Source of the DNA: Syntrophales bacterium
Lineage (GTDB): Bacteria; Desulfobacterota; Syntrophia; Syntrophales; UBA8958
Assembly (NCBI GenBank): GCA_023231165.1
Contig: JALNVY010000026.1
Location: 1 to 16,759 of the forward strand
DNA length: 16,759 nucleotides
Reading direction: 5' to 3'
Position 1 is the stretch's first letter. Each line of letters begins with the position of its first letter. Below, piece after piece: positions 1-6,270 of the stretch. Position numbers and translations under genes: made by a program. The notes under the pieces were generated by a model that saw only the letters and a program-made list of their open reading frames with translations, did no database searches and had not been told where the DNA came from.

Positions 1-270
1 AAGGCCCTGCTCATCACGCGGGGGGAAGAGGGGATGAGCCTTTTCGAGCGGGATGGGTCGATCCGCCATACGGAATTCTCCTCAGAGGCACGCGAGGTTT
101 TTGACGTCACCGGCGCCGGCGATACCGCCATTGGTGTTTTCGCGCTGTCCATGGCCTCGGGAGCGACTTTCCGGGAGGCGGCGTTTATCGCCAACCGGGC
201 GGCGGGCATCGCCGTCGGGAAAGTAGGAACAGCCACGGTGACACGGAAGGAACTGAAAAGGACCCTATGA
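1..270 (+). CDS. rfaE1: D-glycero-beta-D-manno-heptose-7-phosphate kinase, 3' end (partial)
   Basis: The reading frame is open from base 1 and stops at 268-270, so only the last 89 residues are seen. They carry the PfkB/ribokinase C-terminal signature D-V-T-G-A-G-D-T, whose second Asp is the catalytic base of the family, followed by an Ala-rich helix and the ending N-R-A-A-G-I-A-V-G-K-V-G-T-A-T-V-T typical of the heptose kinase RfaE1/HldE. The enzyme phosphorylates heptose 7-phosphate at C1 in the cytoplasm, a step towards ADP-heptose for the LPS inner core. The protein stops right after the kinase domain, so the nucleotidyltransferase half found in E. coli HldE is not fused here and should be encoded elsewhere. 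The stop codon overlaps the next start by 4 bases (ATGA), suggesting translational coupling. Another PfkB sugar kinase is possible but less likely. Confidence 0.83.
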   Translation, partial: KALLITRGEEGMSLFERDGSIRHTEFSSEAREVFDVTGAGDTAIGVFALSMASGATFREAAFIANRAAGIAVGKVGTATVTRKELKRTL

Positions 271-806
271 GCTGTCCCCGCATAGCGGCGCCGGTAAATC
301 TGGTCATGAGCCTTATCGCGACAGACCGGGAGAAAATCTGTCATGTGCTCGCAATCCTGATGGATCGCTTCGGGGAGACGGATTATCTAAGTCCCTATCT
401 GCCTTTCGACTATACAAGTTATTATGAGAAGGAGATGGGCCATACTCTGGTTCGCAGGTTTGTCTCCTTTGGGCGGCATGTGCCCCCGGAGACGCTGCCG
501 GACGTCAAAAACTGGACCAACGACCTGGAGAAACGATTTTCCGAGGGGGAATTGCGGCAAGTCAATATTGATCCGGGCTATATTGCCGCGGCGCATCTGA
601 TCCTGGCGACGGGGAAAGGATATACCCACCGGCCCTATCTTCGGGACGGAATTTATGCGGATTTAACGATGATGTACTGCGACGGGTCTTTTCAATCTCT
701 TCCCTGGTCATATCCCGACTACGCTGCCGCAGGGGCCGTCGATATGCTCAATACCCTCAGGAAGAAATACCTCTGGCAGTTGAAAAAAATCAGGAAGGAA
801 ACATAA
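267..806 (+). CDS. DUF4416 family protein
   Basis: This 179-residue protein matches my memory of the DUF4416 family along its whole length. Conserved-looking blocks are P-F-D-Y-T-x-Y-Y-E-K-E-M-G (about residues 46-58), R-F-V-S-F (64-68), N-I-D-P-G-Y (100-105), A-T-G-K (114-117), Y-L-R-D-G-I-Y-A-D (124-132) and the ending L-P-W-S-Y-P-D-Y. The function is unknown. There is no signal peptide or membrane segment, so it is probably cytoplasmic. The start at 267 was chosen because its ATG overlaps the upstream stop (ATGA) and AAAAGGA lies just before it; an in-frame ATG at 306 would remove 13 residues that fit the family. The gene shares one base with yicC (TAATG), so it belongs to the same transcription unit as the LPS kinase, yicC and gmk. 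No catalytic motif was recognised. Confidence 0.85.
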   Translation: MSCPRIAAPVNLVMSLIATDREKICHVLAILMDRFGETDYLSPYLPFDYTSYYEKEMGHTLVRRFVSFGRHVPPETLPDVKNWTNDLEKRFSEGELRQVNIDPGYIAAAHLILATGKGYTHRPYLRDGIYADLTMMYCDGSFQSLPWSYPDYAAAGAVDMLNTLRKKYLWQLKKIRKET

Positions 807-1690
807 TGATCAAAAGTATGACCGGTTTCGGCCGGGTAGAAGCGGTTTCCGCCGACAAAAGAATTCAGGTGGAAATGAAATCCCTCAACCATCGTTATCT
901 GGAAATTTTCCTGCGCATGCCGGCAACGATCTCATTCCTGGAGACGGAAATCAAGAAGAAGATCGGAGAGCGCTTCTCCCGGGGGAAGATCGAAGTCTCC
1001 ATCCGTATTGACAATGAAGGTAATCAGGATGGGACGCAAACGCTGATGTTGAATCTACCCCTGGTCCGTCAGTATTACTCCCTCCTCAGCCAAATCAAGG
1101 ACGAGCTTAATCTTCCCGACGAGGTGACCCTGAATATGATGTCCGGATTCAGGGACTTGTATGTGCCGAAGGAAGTGGAGGAGGACTTAGACTGTCTCTG
1201 GAAGGGGCTGGAGGGGATTCTTGCCGAGGCGATGGATAAATTGACGGACATGAGAATAACGGAAGGCGAGGCCCTCGGCAGGGACCTCGCTTGCCGTATG
1301 GATAAAATTCAGCAGCTTCTGCGGATAATTGCCATGCGGGCGCCGGAAGTAGTTGTCGAATATCGTCAGCGTCTTAGTGATCGGGTCAAAGAGTTGACCC
1401 AGAGCATTATCGTTGACGAGGCCCGCATTCATCAGGAGGTGGCAATCCTGGCCGAGAAAAGTGATATCACCGAAGAGGTGGTCCGACTGGAAAGCCATAT
1501 CGGTCAGTTCATGGAACTTCTGGAAGGCGAAGAAGCCATTGGCCGCAAGGTAGATTTCCTCATCCAGGAGATGAATCGGGAAGTCAATACCATCGGGTCC
1601 AAGAGTGGAGACGCGGAAACCGCCCGTCAGGTAATTGAGATCAAGAGTGAACTGGCAAAGGTGAGGGAACAGATCCAGAATGTCGAATAA
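806..1690 (+). CDS. yicC: YicC family endoribonuclease
   Basis: The 294-residue protein has the family hallmarks. The N-terminus begins M-I-K-S-M-T-G-F-G-R, followed by V-E-M-K-S-L-N-H-R-Y-L-E near residues 22-33. The C-terminus (about 245-294, the DUF1732 part) holds D-F-L-I-Q-E-M-N-R-E-V-N-T-I-G-S-K. YicC proteins are cytoplasmic, and recent work on the E. coli protein describes an endoribonuclease linked to turnover of small RNAs such as RyhB; which RNAs this one cuts cannot be read from the sequence. The length is normal. It starts on the last base of the DUF4416 stop codon and its end overlaps gmk by 11 bases. The yicC-gmk-rpoZ order is common in proteobacteria. Confidence 0.93.
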   Translation: MIKSMTGFGRVEAVSADKRIQVEMKSLNHRYLEIFLRMPATISFLETEIKKKIGERFSRGKIEVSIRIDNEGNQDGTQTLMLNLPLVRQYYSLLSQIKDELNLPDEVTLNMMSGFRDLYVPKEVEEDLDCLWKGLEGILAEAMDKLTDMRITEGEALGRDLACRMDKIQQLLRIIAMRAPEVVVEYRQRLSDRVKELTQSIIVDEARIHQEVAILAEKSDITEEVVRLESHIGQFMELLEGEEAIGRKVDFLIQEMNREVNTIGSKSGDAETARQVIEIKSELAKVREQIQNVE

Positions 1691-2291
1691 TGCTGTTGTC
1701 ATAATAATTTCGGCGCCCTCCGGGACCGGCAAGACGTCTATCTGTAGATCTATATTCAGGCAGTTCCCGGATATCAGATTTTCCGTCTCCTATACAACTA
1801 GACCTCGGCGTTCGGGAGAGGTTGATGGCCGGGATTATCATTTTGTCACCGAGGATGTGTTCAGAGAAAAGGTGCAAAATGGAGAATTTGCAGAATGGGC
1901 TGAAAATTATGGCCATCTCTATGGGACATCACTGCAGGTGGTTGAGGAAATTAGGTCCCGGGGGGAGGATCTGATCCTAGATGTCGAACCCCGAGGAGCC
2001 AGGGCGCTAAAGGAATTATATCCTGACGGTGTCTATGTTTTTATACTGCCCCCAGATCTCGAAGAGCTGAAAAAGCGTTTGCAAAAACGCGGGGCTGAAG
2101 ATGATGAGATGCGAAAAAGACGCTTTCAAAAAGCAAGAGATGAAATCAGGGAAGTTTTCTGGTATGATTATATCATCGTCAATGACCGTTTGGAGAGCGC
2201 GGTTGAGAGACTGCGGGCTATCTATCTGGCGGAAAAGTGTAGAAGAGAGCGGCAACGTCATGTCATTGATGGTTTTATTAAGGAAACATAA
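1680..2291 (+). CDS. gmk: guanylate kinase
   Basis: This enzyme phosphorylates GMP to GDP with ATP and feeds GTP, dGTP and (p)ppGpp synthesis. The 203-residue length is normal. Visible parts are the P-loop A-P-S-G-T-G-K-T (residues 12-19), the GMP-binding T-T-R-P-R-R-S-G-E (39-47) with D-Y-H-F (52-55), G-E-F-A-E-W-A (68-74) and Y-G-T (81-83), the lid-region R-R-F-Q-K-A (147-152), and Y-D-Y-I-I-V-N-D (162-169). One oddity is residues 101-106, D-V-E-P-R-G, where most family members I know have D-x-D-x-Q-G; this is close to the GMP site. The start at 1680 lies inside the end of yicC, and no strong Shine-Dalgarno sequence is visible, so translation is probably coupled to yicC. Confidence 0.94.
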   Translation: MSNNAVVIIISAPSGTGKTSICRSIFRQFPDIRFSVSYTTRPRRSGEVDGRDYHFVTEDVFREKVQNGEFAEWAENYGHLYGTSLQVVEEIRSRGEDLILDVEPRGARALKELYPDGVYVFILPPDLEELKKRLQKRGAEDDEMRKRRFQKARDEIREVFWYDYIIVNDRLESAVERLRAIYLAEKCRRERQRHVIDGFIKET

Positions 2292-2330
2292 TTATTATCT
2301 GTAGTTTATAAATGGAGGTTCAAAATCTAT

Positions 2331-2609
2331 ATGGCTAGAATTACTGTTGAAGACTCTCTGCGAGAAGCAAAAAACCGTTTTGCCCTGGTGCAACTCACAT
2401 CCCAGCGGGCCCTACAGCTCATCAAGGGATCAAAACCCCAGGTCCTGGGTGAAGTCCGTAACAATAGGGAGATTGTCATGGCGCTTAGAGAGATAGCTGC
2501 GGGCAAGGTTGTTTATGCCCATCCGGAGAACCTGATATATACGAAGGACAATTTTCTCCCGATTCTCGATCACACCGAGTTTATTGATGATGATGAATAC
2601 ACGGAATGA
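2331..2609 (+). CDS. rpoZ: DNA-directed RNA polymerase omega subunit
   Basis: The 92-residue protein begins M-A-R-I-T-V-E-D and contains R-F-A-L-V-Q-L-T-S-Q-R-A-L-Q-L (about 16-30), then N-R-E-I-V-M-A-L-R-E-I-A-A-G-K (45-59), the conserved part of omega that wraps the C-terminal end of beta-prime. Omega aids assembly and stability of RNA polymerase and, in many proteobacteria, forms part of a ppGpp site. GGAGG at 2314-2318 serves as the ribosome site, about 12 bases before the ATG. It lies 39 bases after gmk. The C-terminal tail is acidic (I-D-D-D-E-Y), and its GATGATGAT codons form the start-codon ladder of pyrF in another frame. Confidence 0.95.
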   Translation: MARITVEDSLREAKNRFALVQLTSQRALQLIKGSKPQVLGEVRNNREIVMALREIAAGKVVYAHPENLIYTKDNFLPILDHTEFIDDDEYTE

Positions 2610-3354
2610 TCGTCCTCAAGATCGTCTGATTTTTGCGCTGGATATCGGCAAAGGCGGGATGGAAGAGGTCCTGTCGTGGGTTGACGTTCTGCATGGGCAT
2701 GTCGGTCTCTTTAAAGTCGGCAAGGAAGCTTTTACGATTTATGGCCCGGCGCTCATCGATAAGATCCATGAACGAGGGGCACGTGTCTTTCTCGACTTGA
2801 AATATCATGATATCCCCAATACCGTAGCGAGAGCTGCGGAAGGGGCTGTCGGCCTGGGGGTGGCCATGTTCAACATCCATGCCGCCGGGGGACGCAGCAT
2901 GATGGTCGCGGCGGTGGCCGCCGCAAATCAGGCAGTGGAACGTCTACATGTGCCAGCGCCCCTCCTTGTTGCCGTGACAGTACTGACAAGCCTTAGCGAT
3001 GAGGATTTGCGGAAAATAGGATTTCATTTGACAACGATGGAAGCGGTGCTGAATTTTGCCCGCATGGCCCAGGATGCCGGCTTGGCGGGGGTGGTGGCTT
3101 CCCCCCGGGAGACCGAGATTATCCGGAAAGTCTGTGGAGATGATTTTGTGATTGTTACCCCCGGTATCAGGGGTGGCGGCGCTGTTACCGGGGACGATCA
3201 GAAAAGGACACTGTCCCCTGAAGAAGCCATCGCAGCGGGAGCAGATTATCTTGTGGTCGGCAGGCCCATACGCATGGCGACAAATCCGGCCTCCGAGGCG
3301 GATCGGATCGTGGAAGCCATTGCCAGAGGATTGCGGACAAGAGGCTCATTTTGA
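2587..3354 (+). CDS. pyrF: orotidine 5'-phosphate decarboxylase
   Basis: This enzyme decarboxylates orotidine 5'-phosphate to UMP, the last step of de novo pyrimidine synthesis, as a cytoplasmic TIM-barrel dimer. Visible are L-I-F-A-L-D near the N-terminus, the catalytic D-L-K-Y-H-D-I-P-N-T-V (Asp70, Lys72 and Asp75 from this start), and the phosphate-binding V-T-P-G-I-R and G-A-D-Y-L-V-V-G-R-P-I near the C-terminus. At about 255 residues it is slightly longer than the usual 230-245. Four start codons in a row are in frame (TTG 2584, then ATG 2587, 2590, 2593). I chose 2587 because GAG at 2577-2579 is best spaced to it, but the site is weak. The gene overlaps the end of rpoZ by about 23 bases, so coupled translation is likely. 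Confidence 0.93.
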   Translation: MMMNTRNDRPQDRLIFALDIGKGGMEEVLSWVDVLHGHVGLFKVGKEAFTIYGPALIDKIHERGARVFLDLKYHDIPNTVARAAEGAVGLGVAMFNIHAAGGRSMMVAAVAAANQAVERLHVPAPLLVAVTVLTSLSDEDLRKIGFHLTTMEAVLNFARMAQDAGLAGVVASPRETEIIRKVCGDDFVIVTPGIRGGGAVTGDDQKRTLSPEEAIAAGADYLVVGRPIRMATNPASEADRIVEAIARGLRTRGSF

Positions 3355-3571
3355 ATAACTTGAGATCCTTGCACAACTGTAGAATAATGGTTCGCAAGCG
3401 GGGAGTCAAATGTTTTTCGCCGTTCCGAGATTGAATTTAAAATCCTGTAGTTAATCACAATTATATGCCAACTAACCAGAAGCGAAAAAGATTTTTGAGC
3501 CGCTGCGAAGCCATTTTTCAGAGGTCTCAACATGAAGTCTCAGCCGTGACGATAATGCAACGGTGATGCGG

Positions 3572-4357
3572 ATGAAGAGCGCTTCGGCTATCAAGAACAA
3601 ATCATCCCATCTGATTTACGGTATAAATCCCCTCTGGGAAGCCATTAAAAGCAACCCTCTGGAAATATTAAGAATTACTGTCACTTCCGGTAGAAAGGGC
3701 GAACAGGTCCTTAAAATTCTGGAAGTGGCCTCCCGTTTTTCTGTGCCCGTTGTGGAGGTCGAGCGGGCGACTCTGGATAGATTGACCGATTCAGGGGTGC
3801 ATCAGGGGATCGCCGGCACGATCCGCCCTTATGCTTACGTTGATCTGGAGGAGATGCTTCAAAATGCTCAAGAAACTATTAAGGGCCAAATAGTCGTCAT
3901 CCTTGACAGTATTACCGACCCCCAGAACCTCGGGGCTATTATTCGTACCGCCCACTGTTTTGGAGCTGCCGGGGTAATCATTCCACAGGACCGCTCCGCT
4001 TCCGTGACACCGACAGTTGTCAAGGCGTCGGCCGGGGCGGTGCATCATTTGCGGGTGACAATGGTTGCCAATTTGTCCCGGACCCTCGATACCTTGAAGG
4101 AAAAGGGTTTCTGGATCTATGGGGCGGACTCCGGGGCAGGGCTGGATCCGCGTTCGGTGCCCTTTTCCGGAAAGATTGCCCTGGTCATGGGCAGTGAGGG
4201 CCAGGGGCTCAGGGACCTGATCCGCAAAAAATGTGATTTCCTTTTATCAGTTCCCATGGTAGGAAAGATAGGCTCTCTTAATGTCTCGGTGGCGACGGGA
4301 ATTGTCATGCATGAAATGTTTCGTGGGCTGATGAATCCTCGGGAAACTGAAGAATGA
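3572..4357 (+). CDS. rlmB: 23S rRNA (guanosine(2251)-2'-O)-methyltransferase, TrmH/SPOUT family
   Basis: This protein methylates the 2'-hydroxyl of a guanosine in the 23S rRNA peptidyl-transferase P loop, using S-adenosylmethionine. An N-terminal substrate-binding domain (G-x-N-P-L-W-E-A-I early, V-H-Q-G-I-A at about 76-81) is followed by the knotted SPOUT domain with all three motifs: D-P-Q-N-L-G-A-I-I-R-T-A, G-S-E-G-Q-G-L, and S-L-N-V-S-V-A-T-G-I. From the 3572 ATG it has 261 residues, normal for RlmB. GTG 3563 and ATG 3566 are also in frame; 3572 is preferred because GGTGAT at 3562-3567 complements the 16S rRNA tail and sits just before it. A related TrmH-family enzyme with another target base is possible. 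It stands 217 bases after pyrF and 45 before pilC. Confidence 0.9.
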   Translation: MKSASAIKNKSSHLIYGINPLWEAIKSNPLEILRITVTSGRKGEQVLKILEVASRFSVPVVEVERATLDRLTDSGVHQGIAGTIRPYAYVDLEEMLQNAQETIKGQIVVILDSITDPQNLGAIIRTAHCFGAAGVIIPQDRSASVTPTVVKASAGAVHHLRVTMVANLSRTLDTLKEKGFWIYGADSGAGLDPRSVPFSGKIALVMGSEGQGLRDLIRKKCDFLLSVPMVGKIGSLNVSVATGIVMHEMFRGLMNPRETEE

Positions 4358-4402
4358 TCTGTTGGCGACGGCGAATTCTATGAATGCCAGATAGGAGATC
4401 AT

Positions 4403-5614
4403 ATGCCGGTATTTATCTGGGAAGCAACGACCAGAAGAGGCGAAATAAAAAAGGGCGAATTGGATGCCGCCGATGAGGCAAACGCCCGAGGCATGCTGCG
4501 CCGGCAGGGTTATCGGTCCATAAATATCAAGGCCAAGCCCAAAGGCCTTGAAGAATACCTGCCCTTTCTGAAGAAGAAGATAAGCGAAAAAAATGTCGTG
4601 GTCTTTGCCCGTATCTTTGCGACCATGATCAATGCCGGTCTCCCGCTGATTCAATGTCTGGAACTTCTAGCGCAGCAGGAACAGAACAAGACCTTTGCCA
4701 AGGTCATTGCCACGATCAAGGAGGATATCGAAGGAGGGTCCACCCTGTCGGATGCCCTGAAAAAATATCCCAAGATCTTCGATAACCTGTTTGTAAATCT
4801 GGTGGCGGCGGGAGAAAGCGGCGGTATCCTCGATGTTATTCTGCAACGCCTTTCAAGTTATATGGAAAAGGCGATGAAGCTGAAATCCAAGGTAAAGGGG
4901 GCTATGACTTACCCGGCAAGCGTGCTGGTTATTTCCATTGCTGTTGTCGCCCTCCTGCTTCTCAAGGTCATACCCGTTTTTCAGAAGATGTTTGAAGGGA
5001 TGGGGGGAGAGCTGCCCGGCCCCACCCAGTTTCTCGTCGATGCCAGCGCCTTTACCCAGAAGTATTTCCTCGTGATGTTCGGCGCCGTCGGATTGGCATT
5101 TTTTGTCTTCAATCGGTTTGTGGCCACCGAGCATGGCCGCTATCTGTTCGACAAGGCGGTGCTGAAAGCCCCTGTCTTTGGCGATCTGCTGAAAAAGGTT
5201 GCCGTCGCCAAATTTACGCGTACCATGTCCACCATGATGTCCAGTGGGGTTCCTATCCTGGAGGGCTTGGCCATTGTCAGTAAGACGGCGGGAAATGTTA
5301 TCATCGAGAAGGCCCTCATGGAAGTCCGGAGAAGTATCGCTGAGGGAAAGACCATCGCCGAACCCCTGGCGGAAACGGATATTTTTCCGGCGATGGTGGT
5401 GCAGATGATCGCCGTCGGAGAGGCTACGGGGGCACTGGATACCATGCTTGCCAAGATTGCCGATTTTTATGATGATGAAGTGGATACGGCTGTGGACGCC
5501 ATGACGGCGCTCCTTGAACCTTTTATGATGGTCTTTCTGGGCGGTGTAGTCGGCGGCATGATCATCGCCATGTACCTGCCCATTTTCAAAATGGCGTCGG
5601 TGGTGGGGGGCTGA
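4403..5614 (+). CDS. pilC: type II secretion / type IV pilus inner-membrane platform protein (PilC/GspF)
   Basis: The 403-residue protein has the two repeated T2SSF domains of PilC/GspF, roughly residues 67-190 and 270-393. Each repeat carries the same pattern: F-A-R-I-F-A-T-M-I-N-A-G-L-P-L with G-E-S-G-G (137-141), and F-T-R-T-M-S-T-M-M-S-S-G-V-P-I with G-E-A-T-G (339-343). Membrane segments are seen near 171-193, 221-239 and 371-395. The protein forms the inner-membrane platform that works with the PilB/GspE and PilT ATPases to assemble or retract pilin fibres. The N-terminus (M-P-V-F-I-W-E-A) is complete. AGGAG at 4393-4397 is well spaced to the ATG. No pilB, pilT, pilin or prepilin peptidase gene is adjacent, so pilus or type II secretion assignment cannot be settled; PilC is somewhat favoured. 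Confidence 0.87.
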   Translation: MPVFIWEATTRRGEIKKGELDAADEANARGMLRRQGYRSINIKAKPKGLEEYLPFLKKKISEKNVVVFARIFATMINAGLPLIQCLELLAQQEQNKTFAKVIATIKEDIEGGSTLSDALKKYPKIFDNLFVNLVAAGESGGILDVILQRLSSYMEKAMKLKSKVKGAMTYPASVLVISIAVVALLLLKVIPVFQKMFEGMGGELPGPTQFLVDASAFTQKYFLVMFGAVGLAFFVFNRFVATEHGRYLFDKAVLKAPVFGDLLKKVAVAKFTRTMSTMMSSGVPILEGLAIVSKTAGNVIIEKALMEVRRSIAEGKTIAEPLAETDIFPAMVVQMIAVGEATGALDTMLAKIADFYDDEVDTAVDAMTALLEPFMMVFLGGVVGGMIIAMYLPIFKMASVVGG

Positions 5615-5624
5615 TCAAAATAAA

Positions 5625-5701
5625 TGGTCGGGATGGCGCGATTTGAACGCGCGACTCCTGCGTCCCGAACGCAGTGCCCTACCAAGCTGGGCCACATCCC
5701 G
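5625..5701 (-). tRNA. tRNA-Pro, anticodon CGG
   Basis: Read on the minus strand, the gene folds into a complete cloverleaf. The acceptor stem CGGGATG pairs with CATCCCG, the anticodon stem CTGCG/CGCAG holds loop TTCGGGA (anticodon CGG, reads CCG proline codons), and the T-stem GCGCG/CGCGC is perfect. The discriminator is A and CCA is encoded (TGG at 5625-5627 on the + strand). Its 3' end is only 10 bases from the pilC stop codon. It is the only minus-strand gene in the window. Confidence 0.96.
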
Positions 5702-5713
5702 ACGGAGTGATCA

Positions 5714-5741
5714 AATATAGAATTACTTGGGAAAAGTCCAA
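5714..5741 (-). promoter_or_regulatory. likely sigma-70-type promoter of tRNA-Pro(CGG)
   Basis: On the minus strand, TTGGAC (complement of 5736-5741) and TATATT (complement of 5714-5719, five of six bases matching TATAAT) are separated by 16 bases. The -10 box ends 12 bases before the tRNA, which would give a short leader of about 5 bases. The -35 match is poor, so the call rests on the -10 box and the spacing. Confidence 0.5.
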
Positions 5742-5751
5742 TATTATTTTT

Positions 5752-5785
5752 AATGGATTTGCAAAAACCCATTTTTTTCTTTTTT
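5752..5785 (+). terminator. candidate rho-independent terminator (forward strand)
   Basis: AATGG at 5752-5756 pairs with CCATT at 5769-5773. After one A-C mismatch, TTT at 5758-5760 pairs with AAA at 5765-5767, closing a GCAA loop. A T-rich tract (5774-5785, interrupted by one C) follows at once. The stem is AT-rich and interrupted, so strength is uncertain. It would end pilC transcripts only after they cross the antisense strand of tRNA-Pro, and it lies just upstream of the DUF1178 gene. Confidence 0.45.
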
Positions 5786-5798
5786 ATGGAGATGATGC

Positions 5799-6215
5799 GT
5801 GATTATTTATGATCTGCGCTGTGATCATGGACACAAATTTGAGGGCTGGTTTCAGGACCGACAGGCCTTTGAAACGCAGCGGGCCGGTAAATTGATTACC
5901 TGTCCCGTGTGCGGAAACATGGAGACGAAAATTGTTCCCGCGTCCGTGGCGCTGCTGGGAAAGGATAAGGGCCCGGTAACAAAACGTAACGATGTGGAAA
6001 TCTCCCCCCTGAAATATTTGGAACAGTTGCATCAGCAGATCGATAAATATTTTGACGATGTTGGCGAACAGTTTGCTGAAGTTGCCATCAGGATCCATCG
6101 CGGGGAGGAAGATCAACGCAACATCCGTGGCGTCACGACGGAAAGGGAGGAGGAGACCCTGCGCGAGGAAGGGGTGCCCTTTGTCAAAATTCCCGTCCCA
6201 AAATTTGACACTTGA
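5799..6215 (+). CDS. DUF1178 family protein with a zinc-ribbon-like N-terminus
   Basis: The 138-residue protein begins M-I-I-Y-D-L-R-C-D-H-G-H-x-F-E-G-W-F, the start I associate with DUF1178. It has a second cysteine pair, C-P-V-C-G (Cys35, Cys38); with Cys8 and His12 these could bind one zinc ion. The C-terminal half (V-A-I-R-I-H-R-G-E-E-D-Q-R-N-I-R-G, then E-E-G-V-P-F-V-K-I-P) also fits the family. The function is unknown, and no membrane segment or signal peptide is visible. The start is GTG at 5799, supported by GGAG at 5788-5791 seven bases upstream. It lies directly after the candidate terminator and 55 bases before the cysteine synthase/synthetase gene, so co-transcription with that gene is possible. 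Confidence 0.85.
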   Translation: MIIYDLRCDHGHKFEGWFQDRQAFETQRAGKLITCPVCGNMETKIVPASVALLGKDKGPVTKRNDVEISPLKYLEQLHQQIDKYFDDVGEQFAEVAIRIHRGEEDQRNIRGVTTEREEETLREEGVPFVKIPVPKFDT

Positions 6216-6270
6216 CAGCGTTGCGAAAAGTCTCCCAAGCGGTCAAAATTAACCAAGGTGAATTCTATAT

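Noticed and set aside
3355..3571. Gap between pyrF and rlmB searched for a promoter, terminator, small gene or RNA
   Set aside because: Only a 5-bp CTTGC/GCAAG pairing with a long loop, a short GTCTCA direct repeat and poorly spaced promoter-like boxes were seen. None is strong enough to list.
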